A stretch of DNA of 64,000 nt from Prochlorococcus sp. scB245a_519A13 (GCA_000634415.1 JFNH01000004.1:1-64000), one strand, 5' to 3'. Shown: positions 1 through 11,329, counted from the stretch's first letter. Notes: generated from the letters alone by a model not told the origin. Program-made: numbers and translations.

Positions 1-753
1 AAAAACTAAATTAACTGCTGGGGTGTATGGATTATTGTTAGTTAAAAGACTTTTTCTATAGGATTTTAAATTTAAATAAAATTTTGGTAAATTAGATTTT
101 TCTGCAGCTTCCCATGCTTTTTGGCTCATGGCTATAAAGCTTAGCCCCGGAGGTATCATATATCCTTTTTGTGATCCTGAAGCAACGATATCCAATTTCC
201 ATTCATCTACTGGAACATTGCAAGCTCCAAGACTTGTAACGCAGTCAACAATTGATAAAGCTGTGTTGTGTGCACGAATATATGAACTAATAGTTTCTAA
301 ATCATTAATCACACCTGTTGAGGTTTCAGAATGAGTCAAAATAACGGCCTTTATTTCTTTTTGTTTATCTTCCTCTAATACCTTTTTAAATTCTTCTGGA
401 TCAAGTGGAGTTCCCCATTCGGAATCAATTTTTATTACTTCCAGACCAAATTCTTTAGCAACTTTTACCCATCTTTCGCCAAATTTTCCATTTTCTCCAC
501 AAATTACTTTATCTCCTCTACTTAAGGTATTTATAATTCCAGCCTCCATTGCTGCAGTCCCACTACCAGTGATTGTTAGAACATCATTTTGAGTTTGATG
601 AAGCCACTGTAAATTTTTAGTTGTACTCTCTACGAGATCTTGAAATTCTTTAGTGCGATGGCCTATTGGATGTTTGCTTAATGCTTGTAAAACTTTTTCA
701 GGTACTGGTGTAGGTCCAGGAATCATCAATGATAATTTTTGTTGTATGGCCAC
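1..753 (-). CDS. class V aminotransferase (alanine/serine-glyoxylate aminotransferase-like), C-terminus outside window
   Basis: Minus-strand translation from GTG at 753 reads VAIQQKLSLMIPGPTPVPEKVLQALSKHPIGHR..., the typical N-terminus of the family; it is open to the window edge. Confidence 0.85.
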   Translation of the reverse strand, partial: MAIQQKLSLMIPGPTPVPEKVLQALSKHPIGHRTKEFQDLVESTTKNLQWLHQTQNDVLTITGSGTAAMEAGIINTLSRGDKVICGENGKFGERWVKVAKEFGLEVIKIDSEWGTPLDPEEFKKVLEEDKQKEIKAVILTHSETSTGVINDLETISSYIRAHNTALSIVDCVTSLGACNVPVDEWKLDIVASGSQKGYMIPPGLSFIAMSQKAWEAAEKSNLPKFYLNLKSYRKSLLTNNNPYTPAVNLVF

Positions 754-813
754 TTTTTATTAAATAGGTCATTCTTAGATTAGTTCTCATTAAATATTTT
801 TCAATTACTTGAT

Positions 814-1926
814 TTGAAAAAAGGATTTTCTTTACCTTTGTGGGTTGCTGGAGCTGCTAGGTCAGCATTAAATAAACTAGTAGGGTTACCATTTAAGAAT
901 TATGAACTAATAAAAATTCCTAATGAAAAAAAAGAAATAGAAATTGAGATTCATTCTGTTGGTTTACTTCAAGATGATTCGCATGCATTAGGAATTACCT
1001 TTGCAAAGTCTGGCTTAGCTCTCGATATTACACAAAACTTAGAGATATGGACAATAGCCTCTTTAGAAAAAATTTCTTTGAACAATCCTGTGCAAACAAT
1101 TCCAATAAATATTATTGCAGGATCTGGTGTAGGCATAAAACAAGACACATCAGAGATATGCCTTTCTAATTTTGCCAAAGAAGTTTTATATGAAAATTTG
1201 TTAGATAGTATTCCTGCTGGCTTTAATTTGAAATTAGAAATTATTTTCCCAAATGGGGAGTATTTAGCAGAAAGAACTAGTAATAAGTCATTTGGTATTG
1301 TTGATGGATTATCTATTATTGGTACTTCTGCTGAAACTTATTCGAGTGCTTCACCTGATCAATTAGAAGAGGCTAAAAATAATCTAGCAAAGTTAATTCA
1401 AAATGATTTTAAAGGGGAAGTTATATTTGTTATTGGTGAAAATGGGTTAAATTTGGCCAAAACTCATAATGTTAATTTGCCAATTATCAAAATTGGAAAT
1501 TGGATAGGACCGTTATTAGTTGATGCTGCAATAAAAAAAGTCAAAACTGTAATTCTTTTTGGTTATCACGGGAAATTAATTAAATTAGCAGGCGGTATTT
1601 TTCATACACATAATCATTTGGCTGATGCAAGAATTGAGATTCTTATTTATTTAGCCGTTCAAGAAAAGTTACCACCTGAAATAATAGTTGAATTATCTCA
1701 GTTAGATAATCTTGAGAATGCATTACAACTTCTTGAAAGATTTAATAAATCTTTAGCTGATAAATTATTTAAGAATTTATCAAATACGATCGAAAAGCGT
1801 TCATTTAATTATGTAAATAGGTATGTAAAAACCAATATGGAAATCGCATCAATCATTTTTGATAGAAAAAGGAAAATTAGGTGGGCTGGAATAAATGGCA
1901 ATAAGTATTTTTCTTATTTTCAATGA
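814..1926 (+). CDS. cbiD: cobalt-precorrin-5B C1-methyltransferase CbiD
   Basis: 370 aa ORF; GSGVGIKQ..., IIGTSAETYSSAS, LFGYHGKLIKLAGGIFHTHNHLADAR motifs; TTG start. Confidence 0.85.
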   Translation: MKKGFSLPLWVAGAARSALNKLVGLPFKNYELIKIPNEKKEIEIEIHSVGLLQDDSHALGITFAKSGLALDITQNLEIWTIASLEKISLNNPVQTIPINIIAGSGVGIKQDTSEICLSNFAKEVLYENLLDSIPAGFNLKLEIIFPNGEYLAERTSNKSFGIVDGLSIIGTSAETYSSASPDQLEEAKNNLAKLIQNDFKGEVIFVIGENGLNLAKTHNVNLPIIKIGNWIGPLLVDAAIKKVKTVILFGYHGKLIKLAGGIFHTHNHLADARIEILIYLAVQEKLPPEIIVELSQLDNLENALQLLERFNKSLADKLFKNLSNTIEKRSFNYVNRYVKTNMEIASIIFDRKRKIRWAGINGNKYFSYFQ

Positions 1927-1980
1927 GATTAATTTGTGATTCATTATGCTTTTGTAATTAAATTGAGTTAACTTTTATAC

Positions 1981-3567
1981 ATGAGTCAAACAATTTTAAA
2001 AAAAGAACGAGACCCATCAATATTAATTTTGGATTTCGGATCTCAATATTCTGAATTGATTGCAAGAAGAATTAGAGAAACTAATGTTTTTTCTCTTGTA
2101 GTAAGCAATTACATTTCAATTGAGGAAATTAAAAGTATTAACCCTAAAGGGATTATTTTGAGTGGAGGCCCAAATTCTGTATATGAACACAATGCGCCTA
2201 ATTGTAATGAAAAAATTTTTCATTTAGGAATTCCTATTCTTGGCATATGCTATGGAATGCAATTAATGGTCAAAGAACTTGGAGGATCTGTTATTTCAGC
2301 AACCAAAAGAGCTGAATATGGTAGAGCACCAATAAATATAGACCAAGAATCTGACCTCCTTTCTGATGTAGAAGATAAATCTATTATGTGGATGAGTCAT
2401 GGCGATTCTATTAATTGTTTGCCTGATGGATTTAATAAAATTGCTCATACCGAGAATACACTCCATGCAGCAATTGCAAATGATGTAAAGAAATTATTTG
2501 GCGTACAATTTCATCCTGAAGTTATTCATTCAGAGTTTGGGATGACGGTAATTAAAAATTTCGTTTATAAAATTTCTTGTTGTGCGGCTGATTGGACAAC
2601 TGAAACCTATATAGAGGAAACTATTCCCAGGATAAGAGAGAAAGTTGGTAATAAAAAAGTTTTGCTTGCCTTATCTGGAGGAGTTGATTCTTCAACTCTT
2701 GCATTTCTTCTCAATAAAGCTATTGGAAATCAGCTTACATGCATGTTTATAGACCAAGGTTTCATGAGAAAAGGTGAACCAGAATTTTTAATGGATTTTT
2801 TTGATAAGAAATTTCAGATAAAAGTTGAATATATTAATGCAAGGGAAAGGTTTATTGCCAAATTAAAAGATATTACTGATCCAGAACAAAAAAGAAAAAT
2901 TATAGGTGAAGAATTTATTAGAGTATTTGAGGAAGAGAGCAATAGATTGGGACCTTTTCAGTATTTAGCCCAAGGTACTCTTTATCCTGATGTTATTGAA
3001 AGTGCTGGGACTAATATTGATCCTAAAACTGGAGAAAGAATAGCTGTAAAAATAAAGAGTCATCATAATGTGGGTGGTTTGCCAAAAGATTTACAATTTA
3101 AATTAGTTGAGCCATTAAGAAAACTTTTTAAGGATGAAGTCCGAAAAGTGGGAGCTGCTTTAGGTTTGCCGGATGAAATTATAAAAAGGCATCCATTCCC
3201 AGGACCAGGATTAGCTATAAGAATTTTGGGAGAGGTGAATAATGAAAAACTTGATTGTTTAAGAGATGCAGACTGGATAGTAAGAGATGAAATTAAAAAA
3301 GCAGGTCTTTACAATGATATTTGGCAAGCTTTTGCGGTATTGCTACCAGTAAAAACAGTAGGAGTTATGGGAGATAAAAGGACTTATGCCTGGCCAATAG
3401 TTTTGCGTTGTGTATCTAGTGAAGATGGTATGACTGCAGATTGGTCAAAAATTCCTTTTCAGATTTTGGAGAGGATTGCAAATAGAATCGTAAACGAAGT
3501 AAGTTCAGTTAATAGAGTTGTTTATGATATTACAAGCAAACCTCCTGGAACCATCGAGTGGGAGTAA
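1981..3567 (+). CDS. guaA: GMP synthase (glutamine-hydrolysing)
   Basis: Class I amidotransferase (GICYGMQ) and ATP-PPase (LSGGVDSS); ends KPPGTIEWE. Confidence 0.97.
   Translation: MSQTILKKERDPSILILDFGSQYSELIARRIRETNVFSLVVSNYISIEEIKSINPKGIILSGGPNSVYEHNAPNCNEKIFHLGIPILGICYGMQLMVKELGGSVISATKRAEYGRAPINIDQESDLLSDVEDKSIMWMSHGDSINCLPDGFNKIAHTENTLHAAIANDVKKLFGVQFHPEVIHSEFGMTVIKNFVYKISCCAADWTTETYIEETIPRIREKVGNKKVLLALSGGVDSSTLAFLLNKAIGNQLTCMFIDQGFMRKGEPEFLMDFFDKKFQIKVEYINARERFIAKLKDITDPEQKRKIIGEEFIRVFEEESNRLGPFQYLAQGTLYPDVIESAGTNIDPKTGERIAVKIKSHHNVGGLPKDLQFKLVEPLRKLFKDEVRKVGAALGLPDEIIKRHPFPGPGLAIRILGEVNNEKLDCLRDADWIVRDEIKKAGLYNDIWQAFAVLLPVKTVGVMGDKRTYAWPIVLRCVSSEDGMTADWSKIPFQILERIANRIVNEVSSVNRVVYDITSKPPGTIEWE
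3547..3567 (+). repeat. att-like direct repeat, guaA side
   Basis: GGAACCATCGAGTGGGAGTAA; 18/21 identical to 11330-11350, with 12 nt exact (GAGTGGGAGTAA). Confidence 0.8.
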
Positions 3568-3604
3568 AAAATTGGCTAAAACCTAGTTATAGTCTGAATA
3601 ACTA

Positions 3605-3625
3605 GGTTTCACGTGGGTTTCACGT
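3605..3625 (+). repeat. 11-nt-period repeat GGTTTCACGTGGGTTTCACGTGG (putative recombinase arm site)
   Basis: TTTCAC at 3607 and 3618. Confidence 0.65.
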
Positions 3626-3666
3626 GGAATATTTTTAACCTATTTGCAATGCTTTTCGATAGCCAT

Positions 3667-3687
3667 GTTTCACGTGGGTTTCACTTG
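3667..3687 (+). repeat. 11-nt-period repeat GTTTCACGTGGGTTTCACTTGG (putative recombinase arm site)
   Basis: TTTCAC at 3668 and 3679. Confidence 0.65.
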
Positions 3688-3775
3688 GTAGAAAAAATTA
3701 ATCTCTACAGAGAAATCTTGAAAGGATATAATTCTCTACAATTTGATGTGCTTAATGAAGTTACTTTTTTTAAGT

Positions 3776-6700
3776 TTATATCGAATTAATTGCCATCCAT
3801 GCTATTAGTTTTATTTCTGATTTATCAATAGGATTTAATCTTTTAGGAGGTATAAACCCTTCTAAACCAGAGCTAATAATTTTTTTTGTAAGAAATTCTG
3901 CTTTGTGAATCCCATCCAGTTCTTCTGTGAACCAGATCTTTAGTTCTTTTTCGTCTCTTCTTGACCAAGGCGATTCGAGAATATTCAAAGCCTTTTCAAT
4001 TTCTTTTTGAGGAATATTTTTGGGGATATTTGTTCTTATGAATTCTGCGATGTTTCTATTAAGAGGTCTCACCTGCGGCTGAAGATTAAGCGGGTCAGTT
4101 TCAAAAGTCCAGGATTTGTAAATGTGATCTTTGGCAATTAACCATAAATCGTATGCTGAGTCTTCCGTTATTTTATTCATTACCGTTTCTGAATCAGGTG
4201 AACATTCAATCAACCTAAGACATCGCCCAATTTCAAAATCAATTATTGGTTCAGCATTTTCTGAATTTTCAATAGTGCGTTCTTTAACTTCCCATTTTTT
4301 AGATGTATGAACAAACCTAAGGTATGTTCTCTCACCAACTTTCGCGCAAAAGAACATACCTTGTTCCTTCCCTTTTAATATTCCAGATCCAACTTTCCAG
4401 GGCATTTGTTTAATTTCATCACCACGATTTTTAATCTCTTTTCGCAAAGTTTGTCTATATTCTTCACCACTCTGTACTCCATTTTTAGTTCCCCCTCTTT
4501 CGTATAAAGAAGGATCTTCCTCTAAGAGTTTTTGTATTTCTTCTCTTGTTTCAGTAAAATTTCTATCTATGCTGTTAGCTTGTGCAATGGGCGAATATAC
4601 CCCTACAGAAGCTGCAGCCATTGCAATTTTTCGTGCAATTTTTTCTTCTAGGCCTAAAAGTGCATCTAGCCTATCAACTGGAAAAATTGTCCGCATAAAA
4701 ACTCTGCTATGTTCACTTCCAATTCGATCGATTCTTCCATGTCTTTGAACTAATCTCATAGGATTCCAGGGAAGATCATAATTTATAATGTGCCTTGCCT
4801 GTTGCAGATTGACTCCTTCCGCCAAGACATCGGTACTAATCAAAATATCAATTGTGTCATTTGATCCTTCTATTCCAGCAGTTCTTGGTGCAAATCTTGC
4901 GGCAGCTGTAGATTTGTCAAGGCTTTGAGGACCTTTTTTACCTGTAATTGTTTCTATTCGATCCAAGTAACATTCTAGTTCTCTATTATTTTTAACAACC
5001 TCATTTAGGTAGTTTTTTATCCATAAAACAGTATCTGCGAAGAAAGAAAAAATAATTATTTTTCGTTTATTAATCTCATCTTGTTCTGAAACCGATGTTG
5101 ATTTTGCTTCACTAGCTATAGAAGAAAGTTCTTGTACTAATATTTTTAGTTTGGGGTCATTATGAATTGTTATTTTTTCTAATAAGCTATGGATTTTTAG
5201 TAATTTTTGGAGATCATCATTTACATAATTTTTTAACTTATCAATTTCATAAAGTTTCTGATCACTTTTCATTAAATTAATTTTTAGCAATTCTTCGAAG
5301 TCCTCATCGTCAGTGCCCAGAGAATCTCGTAGAAATTCAGTTCCAACAATAAATCCTTGTTCGACAGCTTTCAAAAAGTTTTTGTGTTGTTCAATGAGCC
5401 TTTTAATTGATAATTTAAATGCACCTGTGGAGGACTCAAATCTTTTTAGTAATCCGCTCAAAAGTAGACCTGTTACGGTCATTGATGTATTGGCTTCCTC
5501 ATTTTCATTCTTATTTTTTAAAAAATCATCTGTTCTGTATCTAGCGAAAGATATACATTCTGGATTGTCAGGATCAAGATATTTTTCTATTAAGTCAAAT
5601 AAACCTGGCATCAAACTTTCAAGTTCGTATCTAACAGTAATTGCCTTGGGCTCTGGAAAAACGATAGGTTGAAGCTTGCCGTTGTACTCTATGTGATCAT
5701 TACCATAATATTTTTTGATAAATCTCCTTGTTCTTTTTACTGTTGTTGCATCAACGATAGGGTAGAGAGTATCAGGTGAAAGATTTGTTGGATCAGTGCG
5801 CATAGCATCTTCAAACCTTCTTCTTATTGATAAGATCCCTTTGTCAGCTAATAAAGAGTCTTGTTTGAGGAAAAATAAAGTCAAATTATATAAATCCCAT
5901 AGTGAATTATTCACTGGAGTAGCAGTTAGCATCAAAATATCTTTTCTTGGGCCATATAGTAATTTTCTTAGAGCACCTGCCCTAAATTGAGAATCAGGAT
6001 TTCTGTAATTATGTGCCTCATCAATAATTATCAGTTGATATTCATCTATTTTCCTTTTTAAATTTTCAGAATCTGAATTTGGTCTGTGAATAGGGTGATA
6101 TAGCTGTTTATCTTGCGCAATTTCTTCGAAAGAGAGAGTTTCGATATAAAGTGAGTAATCATTTGTAAATTTGTCCCATGATGAATCTCTTAAGGCAGCG
6201 GGGCAAATTAATAAAGCTCGTTGCCTTTTTCTCATATATTCTTTGAGAATTTCAGCAGCTATAAATGTTTTTCCAAGACCCACTTCATCGGCAATAATAG
6301 CTCCCCCAGTTTCTTTAATTAATCGTAAAGCTCTTGCTACGCCATGTTGTTGAAATGTAGTAAGAGGTAGCCCTCCATCTGATTTAAAATCTTCATTTAT
6401 TTCATCACCATAAAGTTCCCACAAAACCCTAAGAAAAATTTCATAAGGTGTTTTTGGTTCAAATATTTCCTCAAAGAATGATGCAAGATCAAAAAAAGTA
6501 GATTGCTCCCAAATGTTGTCAAACCATTGATTAGCTTTGATTAATGTGTTCTTATCAAATTTGGCTAAGTTTAATTCTAAATTTGAAGATAAACCAGAAC
6601 CAGTTAAATTAGAAGATCCTGCAATTAATGCATCCAAATAATTTTCGCTAATGGAGTGATCATGATTAAAAATATAAGCTTTAGCATGTAAAAAATTTAT

Positions 6701-7114
6701 CTCATATCTTTTAACTTCTATCTTTCCTTCTTTTAATAATTCAACGAATATTTTTAGTTGATTATAACTATCTCTTGAGAAAGGGACATTATCTCTTTCT
6801 TGTCTAAGGTTATCTTCTTGCTTCTTAAGATTGTCGCGAAATTTTTTTGCGATAAATTTATCTTCTGATTCTCCTAGTTTTTTTTTCCACTTTTCTTGCT
6901 CGTCTAGTGGATCAGTACCTAGTAATATTTTTACTTCAGGAACGCCCTTGAAAATGCTTGCAATTTTAAAAAAACCTGCAGGACTAAAATAAGCCGTGGC
7001 TATTTTTATATTTTTAATTTTAACTTTGTCTTCTTTTGTTTTAATAAAATGCTTTAAAGCATTTGCCAGGGTATTGCTACCAATATTATCAATAAAATCT
7101 GGGTCTTCTTTCAT
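3776..7114 (-). CDS. PLD-domain plus SNF2/DEAD-box helicase protein (restriction/defence type)
   Basis: 1112 aa; N-terminal PLD-like region (HAKAYIF...AGSSNLTGSGL); Walker A DEVGLGKT, DEAH box IIDEAHNYRN, motif VI VQRHGRIDRIGS. Confidence 0.85.
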   Translation of the reverse strand: MKEDPDFIDNIGSNTLANALKHFIKTKEDKVKIKNIKIATAYFSPAGFFKIASIFKGVPEVKILLGTDPLDEQEKWKKKLGESEDKFIAKKFRDNLKKQEDNLRQERDNVPFSRDSYNQLKIFVELLKEGKIEVKRYEINFLHAKAYIFNHDHSISENYLDALIAGSSNLTGSGLSSNLELNLAKFDKNTLIKANQWFDNIWEQSTFFDLASFFEEIFEPKTPYEIFLRVLWELYGDEINEDFKSDGGLPLTTFQQHGVARALRLIKETGGAIIADEVGLGKTFIAAEILKEYMRKRQRALLICPAALRDSSWDKFTNDYSLYIETLSFEEIAQDKQLYHPIHRPNSDSENLKRKIDEYQLIIIDEAHNYRNPDSQFRAGALRKLLYGPRKDILMLTATPVNNSLWDLYNLTLFFLKQDSLLADKGILSIRRRFEDAMRTDPTNLSPDTLYPIVDATTVKRTRRFIKKYYGNDHIEYNGKLQPIVFPEPKAITVRYELESLMPGLFDLIEKYLDPDNPECISFARYRTDDFLKNKNENEEANTSMTVTGLLLSGLLKRFESSTGAFKLSIKRLIEQHKNFLKAVEQGFIVGTEFLRDSLGTDDEDFEELLKINLMKSDQKLYEIDKLKNYVNDDLQKLLKIHSLLEKITIHNDPKLKILVQELSSIASEAKSTSVSEQDEINKRKIIIFSFFADTVLWIKNYLNEVVKNNRELECYLDRIETITGKKGPQSLDKSTAAARFAPRTAGIEGSNDTIDILISTDVLAEGVNLQQARHIINYDLPWNPMRLVQRHGRIDRIGSEHSRVFMRTIFPVDRLDALLGLEEKIARKIAMAAASVGVYSPIAQANSIDRNFTETREEIQKLLEEDPSLYERGGTKNGVQSGEEYRQTLRKEIKNRGDEIKQMPWKVGSGILKGKEQGMFFCAKVGERTYLRFVHTSKKWEVKERTIENSENAEPIIDFEIGRCLRLIECSPDSETVMNKITEDSAYDLWLIAKDHIYKSWTFETDPLNLQPQVRPLNRNIAEFIRTNIPKNIPQKEIEKALNILESPWSRRDEKELKIWFTEELDGIHKAEFLTKKIISSGLEGFIPPKRLNPIDKSEIKLIAWMAINSI

Positions 7115-7117
7115 TAT

Positions 7118-10100
7118 TTATATCCTTGATATCCATTTTTTATAATGCTTTATGACTTGATTCATTCTAAATTCGTAATTCCAACCTTCATGAAAAGTTT
7201 TGAAGATATGAATTATGTCATTTTCTTTTAGTGAATACAAAATGCAAGCCAAAGCATCTAATTCATAAATATATTCTTTTTTTAAAGAACTTTCTAAGGG
7301 TCCATAGTCTGTTTTAACTTCTTTTGCCCAATTGATATATCTATCATCTATAAATGCTAATCTTCCTGCCAACTCAATAACTCTCTTTTTTAGAGGATTT
7401 GAATCTAAAGGGCGAGGAATCGGAAGTGGGTTAATTAAGAAAAAATTGAAGTTCATTTCAACGAACATTCGGGAAAACCAATCAAGTGGAATTGATGAAA
7501 GTATTCCCAGCAAAAAGATTTGGTCATTTATTGATCCATTAGGCCAGATTAGATACTGAGCACCATCTTGAAGAAAAACTTCTGGGGGTACTAAAGATGC
7601 AATCATAGTTCTTGAATTAGTACGATTGGTAGACTTTCTGATTGCAATTCTTGGATTCATTGGTGCTAGCGTTTTTTTATCTTCGATATAATCTTTACTA
7701 AATTCTGAATGTACACCTTTACTACCTTTCCAAGAACGTTTTCTTTTTTCATAAAGCCAGGCTAACGCCTTATCTTTTTTTGCATAACCATAGACTTTTC
7801 CAGTCTCTGGATTCCATAAATCAAATGATTCACCTTTATATACAGGCCAATATCCAGATTCTAAACAATCCATTTCTAAGTTCATCAAATACTTCTGATT
7901 AGTAGAATCCATTTCTCTATCTGGCCTAGCTCTCCATTCTTGTTTGGAAGAATAATCTAGACGTGGGCTTTTTCTGATTTGGTGAAAAATATCAATAGAT
8001 TCTATTTCAGGGAATATTGGAATAGATGCTGTATCTGTCCAAGTTAAAAACTCCTTCCTTGAGAATGGTTTCGTTGAATGATTTACTCCTTCTGAGAATT
8101 TTGCATATGAATTGAAGGGACCTAATAGGTAAATGCCATCTAAATTTTTTGATTTGCATATAGATAATAATGAAATAGACCATTGAGCATGAATATCAAA
8201 AATCCATCTTCCCTTATTAATTAAGGTAACAACTTTTAAGGATTGAGCCTTGTTAAATAATTCTTTTCTAAATTCTGAAGCGCCTTTTAAAGCCATTGCT
8301 GATCTAGGCATTACGATACCTATTAATCCATTTTTTTTTGAACAAATATTCCAAAATCTCCAAGCAAATGCCTTATATAGATCTGGGTCTCCTGATCCAA
8401 GACCTGGATAATTACCAGATAAAATGTTTTGCCGATATTTTGCTGTTTTTTCTTGTTCTTCAGATAATAATTTTACTAAGTCTTTTCTTTCTATTTCAAT
8501 ATCTTTTCTCCAAACAGCAAAATCTTTTTGTGAAAGAGATCTGATGCCAGGAAAATGTTGTGCCCAAAATTTTTGCTCTTCAATTTTAATTGTTTCCCAT
8601 GGTGGATTACCAAGAATAACATTGAAACCTTTTGATTTTCCAAGAAATACTTCTGGAAATGCAATTGGAAAATGAATTACATCAAGGGGTTCTAAAATGT
8701 CTTCGGCTAATTTAAGCGTATCTGAATCTTTAATATTTAATCTTTCTTCTTTCCAATTTTCAAATAAGAAACCCTTAATACTTGATTCATTAGATATTGC
8801 TTGAGCGGTAATTAAGTCACAAAGCGCTTTACATTCTCTAATTTTTTCAAATGATTCATTCATTAAAGCTCTACCTTCATTTATATCTCCGAGAGAAGCA
8901 TCAGATATAATTGCAAGTTTTTTGAGAGGTTCAGCTGCTTTCTGGAGAAGCTCATCAGCATTTATTTGAAATAGTGTGCCTTGACCTCTATTTAGTTTTT
9001 CATGAAGCAAATCAATAGAGTCAACTCCAATGAGAGCATTACCAAAAACTAAATTATGATCTAATAAAGATAATGGAAGGCCAGGCACGAAGGTGTGAAT
9101 CCAAATTGATAAGCGCGAAAGCTGAACAGTTATTGGATTTAAGTCAATTCCGTAAATACATCTCTTTGCAATCATTCTCCGTAATAATTGACTTTCATCA
9201 ATAACGACTGTCTCAGCTAAATCACCTAATTGTTTTTTTGCCACTTCTCTTAAATTGCTAAGTTCTCTTTTAATACCTGGAATAGGATTATCTTCAAGCC
9301 AAAGTGCAAATCGTTTTTCAATTTTATCAATTGCTGCTACGAGAAAATGACCTGAACCCATTGCTATATCAGCAACTCTAAAATCAAATAATTGTTCTGC
9401 TTGTTCTGCTTCGCTTAATAATGAAATTTCTTGAAGATGGAAATCTAAGGCAGGTTCTAGGGAGGTATTAAGAAGATGATCGACTACAAAATCTGGAGTG
9501 TAATAACTCCCTGAAGATTTTCTGGCTCCTGAGTGATTATGTAAATAAATCTCCCCTTTTTTGACTTCTAATTTTTCTTTTACGAGGCATGGAACAAAAT
9601 TTCCTTTTTTATCAACTGAGAGATTTTCTGTAGCGATTGATAACTCTGATTCTAAAAGGCCTTCATAAATTGTTCCAAATTCTCGTACACTTAGTGATCT
9701 GAAATCTAAAGGAAGATAAATATTTTTTTCAGTATTAGTTATTAATATATTCCTTAAAGCCTCTTCATAATATTTATTGTTTAGTTTTATTTTTGACAAC
9801 TCATAACCTGCTTTGGAAATAGATTCATTACTAGAAAAGATTGTTCCACCATATGCAGGTAAACCTAATTCTTTATTACCTTGTTCAACTGCGCTCCATA
9901 AAATGTAAGTATCCTTCCAATGATTAAAACCATCATTGATTGAGATACTGTCGGAAATATTTTTTGCTAATTCAGTAGCTTTTTCCTTGAGTGAAATAGA
10001 TCGATAAATCTCATTATTTTTGTAAGGAAGAAGATCTCTATCTTCGCCATATGCAATGAAAAGCAGTCTAAAAAGAACTGTTAATGTCATTTCATAAGTT

Positions 10101-11134
10101 AGTTCTATATCTTCTTTTGATGGATTTTTTAAATCTCTTGCTTTAGAAATTCCTAATGCAAGCATAGGTACTACTTTGCTATAAATTCTCTCTCTTAAAT
10201 TTGTAGCAATATCAGCAGCAAATCTTTTTGACTCTTCAAGAATATTCTGGATAGTTCCATTTTTAATTAGAGCGTCTTTCGAAAATAAAAGCCAAATAAG
10301 ACCAATATAGGATGTTTTCATTAATGATATTTGACATTCAATGAAAGTTTCTGTTCTACTCCTGCCACCCACTCCAATACTTTTAGTGTTGTAAAGTCTC
10401 AATTTTTCTCCCTGAAGCATTAAAACCCATGAAAGATTATCTCTATCAGCTTTTGTAAGTGCATATGCAATTGGGGAAATATTATTGAAACGCTCAGATG
10501 CAACTTGAGGGATTTCATTATCTTCAAGAAAAACTGCAACTCCTACTGAATTTGAGTCTTCATTATTGATTAATAATTCAGTTAAATTATCTATTCTTTC
10601 TGTTTTGAAACCTAAAGACTTTATCATTTCTCTATCTGATTTTCTTATTAATTCCTTTGATTTTTTTATTGAATATTCCCAATCCTTTCTGAGTTTTGTT
10701 CCTTGAATAAGTTCATGATTAGAAAGAAAACTTTCATTTAAAAATCCAGGTAATTCAGTTTCCAAAGTAGGTATTGAATTAGTTAAATAATTAATTGCAG
10801 AATTTCTATCAGATTTAAGAAGTGAATTAGCACATAATCTTTCAACCTGTTCGATATCATTTAACTCATAAATTCTTGGTTTTTCGCCATTAGTTCCGCA
10901 AAGAACTACACCCTCTTGAAAAGATACAACTACTAAAACTGGGGTCGCCCTCCCTGCCCTTCTAAGGTTAAATGCTTTATGCACTAATGAATTGTTTGGC
11001 TTGTTATTTGAAGAAAAAACTGCGATTTCTAAAGCAAGATCTCCTTTCCCAATAAATAAATTTTCTGGATATAGCCCTCTAATATTAATATTTAAATCAA
11101 TAGGGATAAAATCATAACTTTCCAGAAAAGTCAT
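7118..11134 (-). CDS. Eco57I-like N6-adenine DNA methyltransferase / type IIG-like protein
   Basis: 1338 aa; SAM motif ADIAMGSGHFLVAAIDKIEKR, catalytic NPPW (VILGNPPWETIK); 3 nt from the helicase gene. Confidence 0.85.
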   Translation of the reverse strand: MTFLESYDFIPIDLNINIRGLYPENLFIGKGDLALEIAVFSSNNKPNNSLVHKAFNLRRAGRATPVLVVVSFQEGVVLCGTNGEKPRIYELNDIEQVERLCANSLLKSDRNSAINYLTNSIPTLETELPGFLNESFLSNHELIQGTKLRKDWEYSIKKSKELIRKSDREMIKSLGFKTERIDNLTELLINNEDSNSVGVAVFLEDNEIPQVASERFNNISPIAYALTKADRDNLSWVLMLQGEKLRLYNTKSIGVGGRSRTETFIECQISLMKTSYIGLIWLLFSKDALIKNGTIQNILEESKRFAADIATNLRERIYSKVVPMLALGISKARDLKNPSKEDIELTYEMTLTVLFRLLFIAYGEDRDLLPYKNNEIYRSISLKEKATELAKNISDSISINDGFNHWKDTYILWSAVEQGNKELGLPAYGGTIFSSNESISKAGYELSKIKLNNKYYEEALRNILITNTEKNIYLPLDFRSLSVREFGTIYEGLLESELSIATENLSVDKKGNFVPCLVKEKLEVKKGEIYLHNHSGARKSSGSYYTPDFVVDHLLNTSLEPALDFHLQEISLLSEAEQAEQLFDFRVADIAMGSGHFLVAAIDKIEKRFALWLEDNPIPGIKRELSNLREVAKKQLGDLAETVVIDESQLLRRMIAKRCIYGIDLNPITVQLSRLSIWIHTFVPGLPLSLLDHNLVFGNALIGVDSIDLLHEKLNRGQGTLFQINADELLQKAAEPLKKLAIISDASLGDINEGRALMNESFEKIRECKALCDLITAQAISNESSIKGFLFENWKEERLNIKDSDTLKLAEDILEPLDVIHFPIAFPEVFLGKSKGFNVILGNPPWETIKIEEQKFWAQHFPGIRSLSQKDFAVWRKDIEIERKDLVKLLSEEQEKTAKYRQNILSGNYPGLGSGDPDLYKAFAWRFWNICSKKNGLIGIVMPRSAMALKGASEFRKELFNKAQSLKVVTLINKGRWIFDIHAQWSISLLSICKSKNLDGIYLLGPFNSYAKFSEGVNHSTKPFSRKEFLTWTDTASIPIFPEIESIDIFHQIRKSPRLDYSSKQEWRARPDREMDSTNQKYLMNLEMDCLESGYWPVYKGESFDLWNPETGKVYGYAKKDKALAWLYEKRKRSWKGSKGVHSEFSKDYIEDKKTLAPMNPRIAIRKSTNRTNSRTMIASLVPPEVFLQDGAQYLIWPNGSINDQIFLLGILSSIPLDWFSRMFVEMNFNFFLINPLPIPRPLDSNPLKKRVIELAGRLAFIDDRYINWAKEVKTDYGPLESSLKKEYIYELDALACILYSLKENDIIHIFKTFHEGWNYEFRMNQVIKHYKKWISRI

Positions 11135-11240
11135 TAGTTATATGATTTTAGATATTTTGATTTCTTTAGAGTATTCTTGATACAAAATTTTTGCTTGTTA
11201 ATTTAGAGATTTTGAAACATAAGAAAAATTTTTCAAATTA

Positions 11241-11263
11241 GGTTTCACGTGGGTTTCACGTGG
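11241..11263 (+). repeat. 11-nt-period repeat GGTTTCACGTGGGTTTCACGTGG (putative recombinase arm site)
   Basis: TTTCAC at 11243 and 11254; same repeat as at 3605. Confidence 0.65.
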
Positions 11264-11329
11264 GAAAATACATGTTATAATACGCTCAAACCCGTTGCAA
11301 TATCTACGTTGTTGACTATGATTTTCTCA

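Noticed and set aside
128-334. 68-aa plus-strand ORF
   Set aside because: Antisense to the clear aminotransferase reading frame; no family features.
3601-3690. Repeated CACGTG palindromes as plain regulatory (bHLH-like/operator) sites
   Set aside because: The same double motif sits at the opposite island end and its 11-nt spacing matches island 2, so an element-end function fits better than a local promoter operator.
5313-5672. 119-aa plus-strand ORF inside the helicase gene
   Set aside because: Antisense shadow ORF of a well-supported 1112-aa CDS.
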